This document shows positions 1 to 7,236 of a stretch of 26,429 nt of DNA, piece by piece (positions within the stretch are counted from its first letter, which is position 1; every line of letters starts with the position of its first letter). This DNA is from an uncultured Dialister sp. (lineage in GTDB: Bacteria > Bacillota > Negativicutes > Veillonellales > Dialisteraceae). Both the position numbers and the translations under genes were made by a program. The stretch lies in NCBI GenBank assembly GCA_900547785.1, contig URIB01000020.1, forward strand, positions 1-26,429, given 5' to 3'. Below the pieces are notes generated by a model. It made no database searches. It had not been told where the DNA came from and worked only from the letters and a program-made list of their open reading frames with translations.

Positions 1-33
1 TTAAATGACTTCTTATATAAAAAAATAGGGAAT

Positions 34-102
34 GTAAGCCTTCCCCGCTTGTCGGGGAAGGTGTCAACCGACAGGTTGACGGAAGGGGCAAGTGTGAGCA
101 GA
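34..102 (-). repeat. Copy A of the intergenic hairpin repeat, distal module only
   Basis: Two hairpins follow each other: TTCCCCG/CGGGGAA (41-59) and GTCAACC/GGTTGAC (63-69 with 74-80), then GGAAGGGGCAAGTGTGAGCAGA-like sequence. The same arrangement recurs on the opposite strand near 5.35, 18.0, 18.45, 18.97 and 21.33 kb, and in this orientation near 2.57 kb. The second stem differs between copies but stays self-complementary. No coding capacity is apparent. Strand is assigned relative to the complete element at 4890-5389. Confidence 0.75.
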
Positions 103-425
103 CATGAAAGAATAGAATACAAGTATGAGCAAAAAGATAAAATATTGACAGGTATTTTGCTATAAAGCCATCTTATAAAAATATTCTATGACAATTAAAA
201 ACGTTTATAATCGAAAAATCTCTTTCACTTGCCGGTATAGATAACACAACATTTTTTATGTAAGAGAAATAAGAGATAAAAAAGGAAATACAAGTATATG
301 TGGTGAAAATAGCGATAAATACTGGAAAAATATGGGGGGGTAATATCATGAAAACATAATTAGATTTCCTTTGGGGGATCAGTTAGAAATCAAATTTTGC
401 CATATGGCGCAAAGGAGAGGTAACT
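103..425 (+). promoter_or_regulatory. AT-rich upstream region of the adhesin gene
   Basis: There is no gene in this stretch. A TATAAT (206-211) is the best -10, but the hexamer 17 nt upstream is a poor -35. A consensus TTGACA at 145-150 has no -10 at proper spacing. A strong ribosome binding site, AAAGGAGAGG (411-420), lies 5 nt before the ATG at 426. If 206-211 is used, the transcript has an untranslated leader of about 210 nt. The promoter assignment is tentative. Confidence 0.4.
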
Positions 426-2426
426 ATGAATAAAAAAATGATTGCATCCGGTGTATTGACCGCCCTGATGATGGGAGGCTTTTCCGGGGTACAAGCGGCG
501 GATCTGGAAGCGCGTGTAGGCGTTTTGGAAACGGCAGTGCAGGGACTGGGTGAAAAAGTGGGGGAAATAGATCCCGGAGCAGTGGCTGCCGAAAAAACAG
601 CCAGAGAAGAAGAAGATACCAAGATTCGCGGAGAATTTGCGGCAGCTGATCAAGCATTGGAAGGAAAGATTACTGCTGAAGAAACGGCCAGAAAAGCAGA
701 AGATGAAAAACTGGACGGCAAAATTATTGATTTAAATGGAAAAGTTGCTGATGAAACGGCTGCCAGAGAAGAAAAAGATACGGAACTGGACGGAAAGATT
801 ACCGCGGAAAAAACAGCCAGAGAAGAGGAAGACACCAAGATTCGCGGAGAATTTGCGGCAGCCGATCAGGCATTGGACGGGAAAATTACCGCTGAAGAAA
901 CAGCCAGAAAAGCAGAAGAAGCTAAAATCCGTGAAGAATTTGCAGCAGCCGACCAGGCGGAAAAAACAGAAAGAGAAGCGAAAGAAAATGCACTGGATAC
1001 GAAGATTGAAGGTGTAAAAAATGCGCTGGGTATTGAAATTACAAACAGAGAAACAAAAGACAAGGAACTGGACGAAAAGATTACCGCTGAAGCAACAGCA
1101 AGAGATACAAAAGATAAGGAATTAGACGAAAAGATTACGGCTGAAGCAAAAGCAAGAGAAGATGGCGACAAAGCATTAGACGGAAAGATTACCGCTGAAG
1201 AAACAGAAAGAAAAGCGGAAGATGCTAAAATTCGCGAAGAATTTGCCGCAGCCGACCAGGCTGAAAAAACAGCCAGAGAAGCTAAAGAAGCAGAACTGGC
1301 AGGAAAGATTAACGATGAAAAAGATGACAGAGAAGCCAAAGATACAGAATTAGCTAATGATATCCAGGCTGAAAAAGCGGCAAGAGAAGCTGCCGATCAG
1401 GATTTGCAGGGGAAAATCGACGATATCAATACGACTCTGAATAACGGAGGGATAGCGGCGTCTGCTGAAGCTACCGAGAAGGCAAATAAAGCGGCGGAAG
1501 CGGCACAAAAAGTGGCAGATGAAATGAATGCACGTCAGGATGTGCAGGATATAGCTATCAACAAGAATACGAAAGATATAGAAAACTTACAAAAGAACAA
1601 AGAGGGAACAATCGCAGCGCTCAACGTGTTGAGTGGTAATCTTACTGCTGAAACTGAAGCAAGAAAAGCAGCCGATCAGGAATTAGACGGGAAGATTACC
1701 GCTGAAGCAAAAGCAAGAGAAGATGCCGATACAGCATTAGACGGAAAGATTACTGCTGAAGAAACAGCAAGAAAAGAAGAAGACCAGAAGATTCGTGATG
1801 CCTTTGCAGCAGCTGACAAAGCGGAAAAAGACGCAAGAGTAGCAGAAGACAAGAAGATTCGTGAAGACTTTGCAGCAGCCGACAAAGCGGAAAAAGATGC
1901 AAGAGTAGCAGAAGATAAGAAGATTCGTGGGGAATTTGCAGAAGCAGATAAGAAATTAGACGGAAAGATTACTGCGGAAGCAAAAGCAAGAGAAGATGCC
2001 GATAAAGAATTAGAAAAGAAATTGACGGGTAGAGATAATGCTTTGGCAGGTCGTATCGACAAGCTGGCAACCGACACGGACAAAGGACTTGCAAAAGTCA
2101 GTGCTTTGGCAGGACTTCACCCGCTCGACTATGATCCGGCAAACAAACTGAATCTCGCAGCGGCAGGCGGATCTTATAACGGAGAACACGCTTTCGCGCT
2201 GGGCGCATTCTATCGTCCGAACAGAAATGTCATGCTCAGCTTCGGAGCCAGCCTTGCCGGCGGAGATAACGCTTACAATGTAGGGGTATCCGTAAAAGTA
2301 GGCAAAGGCGGAGATCGTATCGACGAAAGCAACACCACCGTATCCGAACTGTACTACCTGGTAGGCCAGCTGCAGGATCAGATTGCCGAACAGCAGAGAA
2401 AGATTGAAGAACTGGAAGCCAGATAA
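426..2426 (+). CDS. Trimeric autotransporter adhesin (YadA-like anchor, coiled-coil stalk)
   Basis: This 666-residue surface protein is expected to trimerise, with its stalk projecting from an anchor in the outer membrane. Residues 1-24 are a signal peptide ending VQA. Residues about 30-555 are a charged coiled coil built from two interleaved repeat types, about 18 residues (LDGKITAEETARK...) and 22 residues (IREEFAAADQAEK...). These fit hendecad and heptad phasing. Residues about 560-627 resemble a YadA anchor: alternating hydrophobic strands with GGSYNGEHAFALGAFY and a final strand NVGVSVKVGKG. Unlike classical members, the protein does not end at the last beta strand but continues for 39 residues into a second coiled coil (QLQDQIAEQQRKIEELEAR). 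No globular head domain is seen, so it is mostly stalk. A strong terminator follows. The fold class is well supported; the ligand is unknown. Confidence 0.85.
   Translation: MNKKMIASGVLTALMMGGFSGVQAADLEARVGVLETAVQGLGEKVGEIDPGAVAAEKTAREEEDTKIRGEFAAADQALEGKITAEETARKAEDEKLDGKIIDLNGKVADETAAREEKDTELDGKITAEKTAREEEDTKIRGEFAAADQALDGKITAEETARKAEEAKIREEFAAADQAEKTEREAKENALDTKIEGVKNALGIEITNRETKDKELDEKITAEATARDTKDKELDEKITAEAKAREDGDKALDGKITAEETERKAEDAKIREEFAAADQAEKTAREAKEAELAGKINDEKDDREAKDTELANDIQAEKAAREAADQDLQGKIDDINTTLNNGGIAASAEATEKANKAAEAAQKVADEMNARQDVQDIAINKNTKDIENLQKNKEGTIAALNVLSGNLTAETEARKAADQELDGKITAEAKAREDADTALDGKITAEETARKEEDQKIRDAFAAADKAEKDARVAEDKKIREDFAAADKAEKDARVAEDKKIRGEFAEADKKLDGKITAEAKAREDADKELEKKLTGRDNALAGRIDKLATDTDKGLAKVSALAGLHPLDYDPANKLNLAAAGGSYNGEHAFALGAFYRPNRNVMLSFGASLAGGDNAYNVGVSVKVGKGGDRIDESNTTVSELYYLVGQLQDQIAEQQRKIEELEAR
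1791..1955 (+). repeat. 66-bp tandem repeats inside the adhesin gene
   Basis: The word ATTCGTG starts at 1791, 1857 and 1923, exactly 66 bp apart. The first two units are nearly identical over their whole length and the third diverges after about 30 bp. Each encodes one 22-residue block (IRxxFAAADKAEKDARVAED), which is two hendecads, so unit gain or loss keeps the reading frame and the coiled-coil phase. This is a likely site of stalk-length variation. Confidence 0.8.
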
Positions 2427-2441
2427 GTTACAATAAAAAAG

Positions 2442-2476
2442 AAGATGACCGGAGAAAATTCCGATCATCTTTTTTT
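2442..2476 (+). terminator. Intrinsic terminator of the adhesin gene
   Basis: AAGATGACCGGA (2442-2453) pairs with TCCGATCATCTT (2460-2471) with one internal C/A mismatch, and is followed by a run of T. Confidence 0.85.
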
Positions 2477-2544
2477 ATGCCCAGAAAGGAAAAAATAGAA
2501 AAGACATGAGGAAAAACGAAAATAAAGAAGTGACTCATACAATA

Positions 2545-2930
2545 AAGCCGTCCCCGGACACGGGGAAGGTGTCAACCGACAGGTTGACGGAAGGGGCAAG
2601 TTGGAGCAGACAGGGAAGAAAGTTTCTTACAGAATGGTAGTAAATACCTGCCTGTCATTCTTGAACAGTCGTAAAAAGCTGATTTGACCGTAACGGAATA
2701 AATAGAATTGCCGCTGAGTGAAGAATCCGGCAAAGGATACAAGATTTAAATGATTCTGACCTGTGTACGCACACATGCCCCTTTCGCCTCGCTTTGCTCG
2801 GCACTTTCAGCCAAAGGCAAAGCGTCTCATTGTGTTTTCGCGTCGCTGTGCTCCTAAAAACACAATTCGCTTGTCTCCGAAGACGGGGACCGCATACAAT
2901 TAAGGAAAAAAAATTCATAGTTTTTATTTT
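2545..2930 (-). repeat. Copy B of the intergenic mosaic repeat, truncated
   Basis: Read on the minus strand this matches the 3' three-quarters of the element at 4890-5389. It has the CTATGAATTT...CCTTA segment, the nested hairpin (2814-2876), the GTGTACGCACACA segment, the terminal inverted repeat CTGCCTGTCATTCTTGAAC (2648-2666) and the distal double hairpin (2552-2588, CCCCG/CGGGG then GTCAACC/GGTTGAC). The other terminal inverted repeat is missing; the copy stops next to the aldehyde dehydrogenase terminator. Open frames crossing it do not resemble proteins. Confidence 0.8.
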
Positions 2931-2939
2931 TATATAAGA

Positions 2940-2971
2940 AAACCGCCACCCTGTCTTTTGAGTGGCGGTTT
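2940..2971 (-). terminator. Terminator at the 3' end of the aldehyde dehydrogenase gene
   Basis: AACCGCCAC (2941-2949) pairs with GTGGCGGTT (2962-2970). On the minus strand a T-rich tract follows, but it is interrupted, so termination strength is uncertain. It lies 28 nt downstream of the stop codon. Confidence 0.7.
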
Positions 2972-2998
2972 CTTATTTCCGGAAACTGACCTTTCCGA

Positions 2999-4486
2999 TT
3001 ACTTTACGTTATAAAGTCCGGTTGTTCCCTCTTTCAAATTAACCATGATATTTTTTACCTGGCTGTAATGTTCCAGCATGACCTTGTGTGTTTCACGACC
3101 AATGCCGGACTGCTTGTAGCCGCCGAACGGAGCACCTGCGGGAATGGCATTGTAGGTATTCACCCAAACTCTGCCGGTCGCTACACTACGGCCTACTTTC
3201 ATCGCCGTATTCAGATTGCTTGTGAATACACCGCCGCCAAGACCGTATACGCTGTCATTGGCCAGTTCGATAACTTCATCAACCGTTTTGAACTTCTGCA
3301 CAACCATGACCGGTCCGAATATTTCCTCCTGGCAAACACGGGCCGCATTACTCTTGGCAATCATAATGGTCGGTTTCAAGAAAAATCCTTTGTCGCAGCC
3401 GTTATCCGTATATCTTTCACCGCCGGTTACAAGCGTCGCCCCTTCTTCCAGACCGATCTTGATATAATTCAAAACCTTTTCCTGCTGTTTCTTGTAAATC
3501 TGTGCCCCCAGCTGGGTCTGCGGATCTGTCGGATCGCCTACTTTGACCGCTTCAAAAGTAGCTTTCAATTTGGCCAGAAATTCATCAAAAATACCTTCCT
3601 GAACAAATACGCGGGAACCGGCACAGCACACCTGTCCCTGATTAAAGAGAATGCCTGTAGCCACTCCCTCTACCGCCTGATCAATATCACAGTCGTCAAA
3701 AATCATATTCGCCGACTTGCCGCCAAGTTCGAGTGTTACGGGGATCAATTTGTCAGCCGCCGCTCTGTATACATTGGCACCGACTTCCGTAGAACCGGTG
3801 AATGCCAGCTTGTCGATATCCGGATGATCGAGAATCCACTGTCCTGATTTCGAACCTGCCCCGGTAATGACATTCAAAACGCCCTTCGGAAGCACATCGG
3901 CAATCAATCTAACGAACTCGAGAATGGACAGTGATGTATGAGATGACGGTTTGATAACAATCGTATCCCCTGCAGCAAGAGCAGGAGCTAATTTCCAAGC
4001 CGCCATGAGGAACGGGAAGTTCCAGGGAATGACCTGTCCGACAACGCCGATCGGTTCATGGATAACAAGAGATAACGTATTGTCATCAAGCATTGTTGCC
4101 GTCCCTTCCTGGGCACGGATACAGCCGGCAAAATAACGGAAATGATCGGATCCCATCGGGATATCTACCGCACTCGTTTCACGAATCGGTTTCCCGTTGT
4201 CCAAAGTTTCCACCAAAGCGAGATGCTCTGCATTCTCGTCGATAATATCGGCAATTTTCAAAAGATAATTCTGTCTTTCGATCGGAGAAGTATGACGCCA
4301 GGAAGCCAATGCACGGCGGGCTGCCGCTACTGCCTTATCCACGTCTTCCTTAGTTGCTTCTGCACAAGCAGCCAAAACCTCGCCGTTGGCAGGATTATGT
4401 GCCTCAAACGTTCCGCCGTCAGATGCGGGAACAAACTCGCCATCAATAAAAAGACCGTACTGTTTCTGAAGATTTGCGTTGACCAT
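2999..4486 (-). CDS. aldA: NAD(P)-dependent aldehyde dehydrogenase, AldA type
   Basis: It oxidises an aldehyde to the acid with NAD(P)+, in the cytoplasm. The 495-residue length is usual for the family. Visible active-site residues are Asn156 in PWNFPF, Glu253 in LELGGKS and the nucleophile Cys287 in FNQGQVCCAG. GSTEVG (231-236) is the nucleotide-binding turn and EEIFGPV (387-393) is also conserved. The whole sequence resembles the staphylococcal AldA/AldB-ExaC group (YGLFIDGEFV near the start, APFGGYKQSGIGRE near the end), so acetaldehyde or a similar short aldehyde is a likely substrate; this is inference. AAAGGCGG lies 8 nt before the ATG. The gene is monocistronic, with its own promoter at 4691-4719, an unusually long structured leader, and a terminator. 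Confidence 0.92.
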   Translation of the reverse strand: MVNANLQKQYGLFIDGEFVPASDGGTFEAHNPANGEVLAACAEATKEDVDKAVAAARRALASWRHTSPIERQNYLLKIADIIDENAEHLALVETLDNGKPIRETSAVDIPMGSDHFRYFAGCIRAQEGTATMLDDNTLSLVIHEPIGVVGQVIPWNFPFLMAAWKLAPALAAGDTIVIKPSSHTSLSILEFVRLIADVLPKGVLNVITGAGSKSGQWILDHPDIDKLAFTGSTEVGANVYRAAADKLIPVTLELGGKSANMIFDDCDIDQAVEGVATGILFNQGQVCCAGSRVFVQEGIFDEFLAKLKATFEAVKVGDPTDPQTQLGAQIYKKQQEKVLNYIKIGLEEGATLVTGGERYTDNGCDKGFFLKPTIMIAKSNAARVCQEEIFGPVMVVQKFKTVDEVIELANDSVYGLGGGVFTSNLNTAMKVGRSVATGRVWVNTYNAIPAGAPFGGYKQSGIGRETHKVMLEHYSQVKNIMVNLKEGTTGLYNVK

Positions 4487-4684
4487 AAAATAAACCGCCT
4501 TTCAAAAAAATAAGGAATCTGATGCAGGGACAGCGCCCTGAGTCTTTCACCGGAAGATGAAAGGCATTCCGTCGGAGTTTTTACGATTTATCGGTAGTCC
4601 GAAAGAATGTATACAAATCTTTATTATGAAGGAAATAACCTGTCATATATTCACACAGTAGTCCCTCATTCATTCAAATTTGAT
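4487..4684 (-). promoter_or_regulatory. Long structured 5' leader of the aldehyde dehydrogenase gene
   Basis: The best promoter predicts an untranslated leader of about 195 nt. Close to the gene it can form a three-way junction: GGAAT/ATTCC (4514-4518 with 4566-4570) closes two hairpins, CAGGG/CCCTG (4525-4529 with 4536-4540) and CTTTCA/TGAAAG (4544-4549 with 4558-4563). Another stem, TCGGA/TCCGA, is possible further upstream. The A/T run next to the ribosome binding site is on the side expected for expression control. I do not recognise it as a known riboswitch class. Confidence 0.45.
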
Positions 4685-4690
4685 GCATTT

Positions 4691-4719
4691 AGTATACCAA
4701 ATGAAATCGAAACATTCAA
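4691..4719 (-). promoter_or_regulatory. Promoter of the aldehyde dehydrogenase gene
   Basis: On the minus strand there is TTGAAT (4714-4719), a 17-nt spacer, and TATACT (4691-4696) preceded by TGG, giving an extended -10 (TGGTATACT). The same -10 word occurs in front of two other minus-strand genes in this window. Confidence 0.75.
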
Positions 4720-4889
4720 GTCTGTCGATGTATTATGAAATATTTGAATATACGCCCTCATGCATGCAAAAAAGAGATAGATAAACATATAAAAACAATA
4801 GGAATGCCGCTCCCTTTTTCCAAATCTTCACCTTATCCAAAAATAACAAGACAAGCAGCTACTACCATTTGCCGAAACGCAATTCACTT

Positions 4890-5389
4890 CTGCCGTCATT
4901 CTAGAGCGGTGGCAAGCATACATAAAGAAATGAATTATAAAAAACAGGTTATTATGAGCAGCGAAGAATCCGGCAGCGGATATCGTCAAAAGCGTGTTTA
5001 AATAATAAAAACTATAATTTCTTTCTTCCTTAGTGTCAGCTGTCCCCGACTTCGGAGGCAAGCGAATTGTGTTTTTAGGAGCATAGCGACGCGAAAACAC
5101 AATGAGACGCTTTGCCTTTGGCTGAAAGTGCCGAGCCTTGCGAGGCGATAGGGGCATGCTTGCGTACACAGGTCAGAATATTTAAATCTTTCAACCTCTG
5201 CCTAGATTCTTCACTCTGAGTCGATTTCCTTTTATTACATTACGGTCATAGCGGTTTTTACCATCGTTCAAGAATGACAGGCAGGTATTTACTGCCGTTT
5301 TGTAAGAAATTTTCTTACGTATCTGCTCACACTTGCCCCTTCCGACGGCTGACGCCGCCACCTTCCCCGTGTCCGGGGACGGCTTACGG
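4890..5389 (+). repeat. Copy C, most complete intergenic mosaic repeat
   Basis: The left terminal inverted repeat is CTGCCGTCATTCTAGAGCG (4890-4908). The right one is CGTTCAAGAATGACAGGCAG (5265-5284), its reverse complement with a few differences. Between them are an AT-rich segment ending CTATAATTTC, a CCCCGACTTCGG hairpin arm interrupted by the nested hairpin at 5057-5116, a GCCTTGCGAGGC hairpin and a GCGTACACAGG segment. Outside the right end comes GGCAGGTATTTACTGCC, then the distal double hairpin (GACGGC/GCCGCC at 5344-5359, CCCCG/CGGGG). Frames across it are not protein-like. It has no transposase, so it would need one in trans if mobile. Confidence 0.8.
5057..5116 (+). repeat. Nested 60-bp hairpin module inside copy C
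   Basis: Arms GGCAAGCG/CGCTTTGCC and ATTGTGTTTT/AAAACACAAT (5066-5075 with 5094-5103) enclose the core GGAGCATAGCGACGC. Three related copies in the window keep the core and change the arms. In the copy of this element at 21732-21955 the module is absent and the surrounding hairpin arms are continuous, so it looks inserted. Confidence 0.7.
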
Positions 5390-5390
5390 G

Positions 5391-5495
5391 TTTCATTCTT
5401 TCCTTATTTCCCATCACGTAGGGACAGCTTGCATTTCCTATTCTTTCCTTACTTCCCGTCATGTGGGGATGGCTTGCGGTTCATGTTCTTTCCTT
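5391..5495 (+). repeat. Degenerate tandem repeat of about 45 bp, three units
   Basis: TTCTTTCC starts near 5396, 5441 and 5486. Each unit contains a variant of CCCATCACGTAGGGACAGCTTGC, itself like the end of the neighbouring hairpin repeat, so it probably arose by local duplication of that end. 5496-5660 holds nothing recognisable before the next ribosome binding site. Confidence 0.5.
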
Positions 5496-5676
5496 TCACA
5501 AGCAAATAACGGGAACGGATTTTTTATGTCCGTCATTTCTTTATTTTCCGGTTTGGCTCTCTTATATTTTTTGATTTTTCCCGTCCGAAAAGCCGGATTC
5601 GTTCCTTTCCTGTGGATATTTCTTTTCTTTCGGTCCATAATAAAGAAAAGATGAGTATGTTTTAAAGGAGTCTCTT

Positions 5677-6414
5677 ATGAAAACATTTACGATACGGGAT
5701 ATGGACGAGGACGGGCTTTCTGCACTGATTGTCGATATGGTACACCGCACGGCGGTACATCATACGCTTTGGTTCCGTGAGGTGGAGCATCAACTCGGGT
5801 TTGAGAAGGCTTTGGAAGTCATGGATGCCACGTGGGAGAAGACGAGGAAAATTTTTGTCCGCCGTTTGTCGGAGGTGCTTTCTTTCCGGGAACATGACGG
5901 GATTCCCGATTTCATCGGCCGCCTTCCCCGGGAAAAGAAGTTATCTCTTTTGGATGCGGTGGCTAAAAATTGGCTGGCCCAGGACGGTATTTGGTTTCAG
6001 AGCGTGGAATTTGCATACGGCATGAATGATGCGAAACGGTGTAATGATTCCACGTGGACCCGTTTTTCTCCTTTTGAGGCGCATTGCGTGAAAAAGCTTC
6101 TTCATTTGGGCGAACATCCCGGTCTCGAAGGACTTGAACAAGCACTCGGGTTTCGTATGTACAGCCGTATCAATGTCCAGTCGTCCCGTTGGGAGAAAGG
6201 TGCTTTGATTTTCCAAATGGATGACTGCCGTGTCCAGTCGGCGCGGCGGAGGAAAAATTTACCCGATTATCCCTGCCGGAGTGCCGGGCTTGTAGAGTAT
6301 GCCCGTTTTGCTTCCGCCATCGATTCTCGGATCAGGACGGAGTGCCTTTCTTGTCCGCCCGAAGTTTCTTCTCCCTATACTTTCTGTGCCTGGAAATTTA
6401 CTTTGGACGAATAA
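5677..6414 (+). CDS. DUF6125-type conserved protein, possibly related to ATC hydrolase
   Basis: This soluble 245-residue protein has no signal peptide or membrane segment. The start has AAAGGAG 10 nt upstream. The N-terminal part (HTLWFREVEHQLGFEKALE, residues about 28-46) and the C-terminal part (RKNLPDYPCRSAGLVEYARF, then TECLSCPPE and FCAWKF) look like the DUF6125 family, related to L-2-amino-thiazoline-4-carboxylate hydrolase-like proteins. The C-terminal cysteines may bind a metal or serve catalysis; this is inference. It stands alone, with a terminator immediately downstream that it shares with the convergent lipoprotein gene. Family recognition is from memory of the motif pattern; function is unknown. 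Confidence 0.7.
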   Translation: MKTFTIRDMDEDGLSALIVDMVHRTAVHHTLWFREVEHQLGFEKALEVMDATWEKTRKIFVRRLSEVLSFREHDGIPDFIGRLPREKKLSLLDAVAKNWLAQDGIWFQSVEFAYGMNDAKRCNDSTWTRFSPFEAHCVKKLLHLGEHPGLEGLEQALGFRMYSRINVQSSRWEKGALIFQMDDCRVQSARRRKNLPDYPCRSAGLVEYARFASAIDSRIRTECLSCPPEVSSPYTFCAWKFTLDE

Positions 6415-6427
6415 TTTTCCGCAAAAA

Positions 6428-6455
6428 AAACGGCTCCCTGTCATGAGAGCCGTTT
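6428..6455. terminator. Bidirectional terminator between two convergent genes
   Basis: AAACGGCTC (6428-6436) pairs with GAGCCGTTT (6447-6455). There are A and T runs on both sides, so it can serve the plus-strand gene ending at 6414 and the minus-strand gene ending at 6469. Confidence 0.8.
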
Positions 6456-6468
6456 CTTGTCATTCCTG

Positions 6469-7113
6469 TTATGCCGCTATATCTTCGCCCTGTTTTTTTG
6501 TTCTTTTATAGAGATACCAGCTACCGCCTGCAAGCACCGCAAAGCCGATGAAGTATCCGATATAAGCAAGAACCGGTGTTTTTTTGGTGAACTGGAAATA
6601 AATTTCCTGTCCTTCCTGATAGGTCACCGTATTTCCTTCCAGAGTGCCGCCGCCGATGGTGTCCTTGGAAATATCGGCATCCAAGGTAATTTTTGTAATG
6701 CCCGGTGACCGTCCCAAGCTGAATTTATAGACTTTGTCATTGTCGGGAAGAGGCGTAATGACGTCCCGTATATCCCGTCCGCCGACCGTTCCGAGAGCAT
6801 GGCCGAGTTTTGCCAGTTCCTGACTGTTTTTGAAATCTGCTTCAATCTGCCAGTTCGGGAAAGCGCCTTTTGCTTCTTTGTCTTTAATCACTTTTCCTTC
6901 ATTGTTGATGGGATATACGGTATACCCGGTGAGTCCGGTTTTCCTGATTTCCTGCTCCACATCGCCGCGGCTGAGCGGTCCTACCTGGGACTGTACGACA
7001 GCCTGCCATTTTCCGCTGAAGTCGGAATTTACTTTGATGTCGGAATCAATTTTTACGCATCCCGACACAAGAATCATACAAAATGAACAGAGTAGAAATA
7101 AAAGTTTTCTCAT
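6469..7113 (-). CDS. LppM-like membrane lipoprotein
   Basis: The 214-residue precursor starts with a lipoprotein signal and lipobox VSGC (Cys19). The extracytoplasmic part (about 20-175) is a beta-rich domain that begins VKIDSDIKVNSDFSGKW, as in LppM/DUF3153-type proteins. A single membrane helix at about 181-200 precedes a basic tail (YKRTKKQG), so the protein would be held at both ends. In LppM-type proteins this lipoprotein-domain-helix layout is usual; a function in envelope biology is plausible but not shown here. It has an extended -10 promoter at 7170-7178 and a shared terminator downstream. Confidence 0.7.
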   Translation of the reverse strand: MRKLLFLLCSFCMILVSGCVKIDSDIKVNSDFSGKWQAVVQSQVGPLSRGDVEQEIRKTGLTGYTVYPINNEGKVIKDKEAKGAFPNWQIEADFKNSQELAKLGHALGTVGGRDIRDVITPLPDNDKVYKFSLGRSPGITKITLDADISKDTIGGGTLEGNTVTYQEGQEIYFQFTKKTPVLAYIGYFIGFAVLAGGSWYLYKRTKKQGEDIAA

Positions 7114-7169
7114 TTACGGCTCCTCTCTTGGTTCACATAGGAATTTTTCCTGTTTTCATATATAATTTC

Positions 7170-7178
7170 AGTATACCA
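7170..7178 (-). promoter_or_regulatory. Extended -10 promoter element of the lipoprotein gene
   Basis: TGGTATACT on the minus strand, about 57 nt upstream of the ATG. There is no convincing -35, which is common when the TGn extension is present. It is identical to the -10 region of aldA and of the DUF523 gene. Confidence 0.6.
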
Positions 7179-7236
7179 TTATCTGTTGTTTTTTAATATC
7201 CCGCTCGTGTTTTCCGGTGCCGGGAAAGGAGGTCTT

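Noticed and set aside
3068..3847. A 259-codon open frame opposite the aldehyde dehydrogenase gene
   Set aside because: Antisense to an intact family member with all catalytic residues; no start signal.
4514..4570. Glycine riboswitch
   Set aside because: The words GTGAAAG and CTCAGGGC recall parts of the glycine aptamer, but the order and core nucleotides do not fit, and an aldehyde dehydrogenase is not a usual target.
5274..5654. A 126-codon open frame over the mosaic and tandem repeats
   Set aside because: It is made of repeat sequence translated as low-complexity text and has no ribosome site. The same holds for frames at 2655-2918 and 4735-5001.
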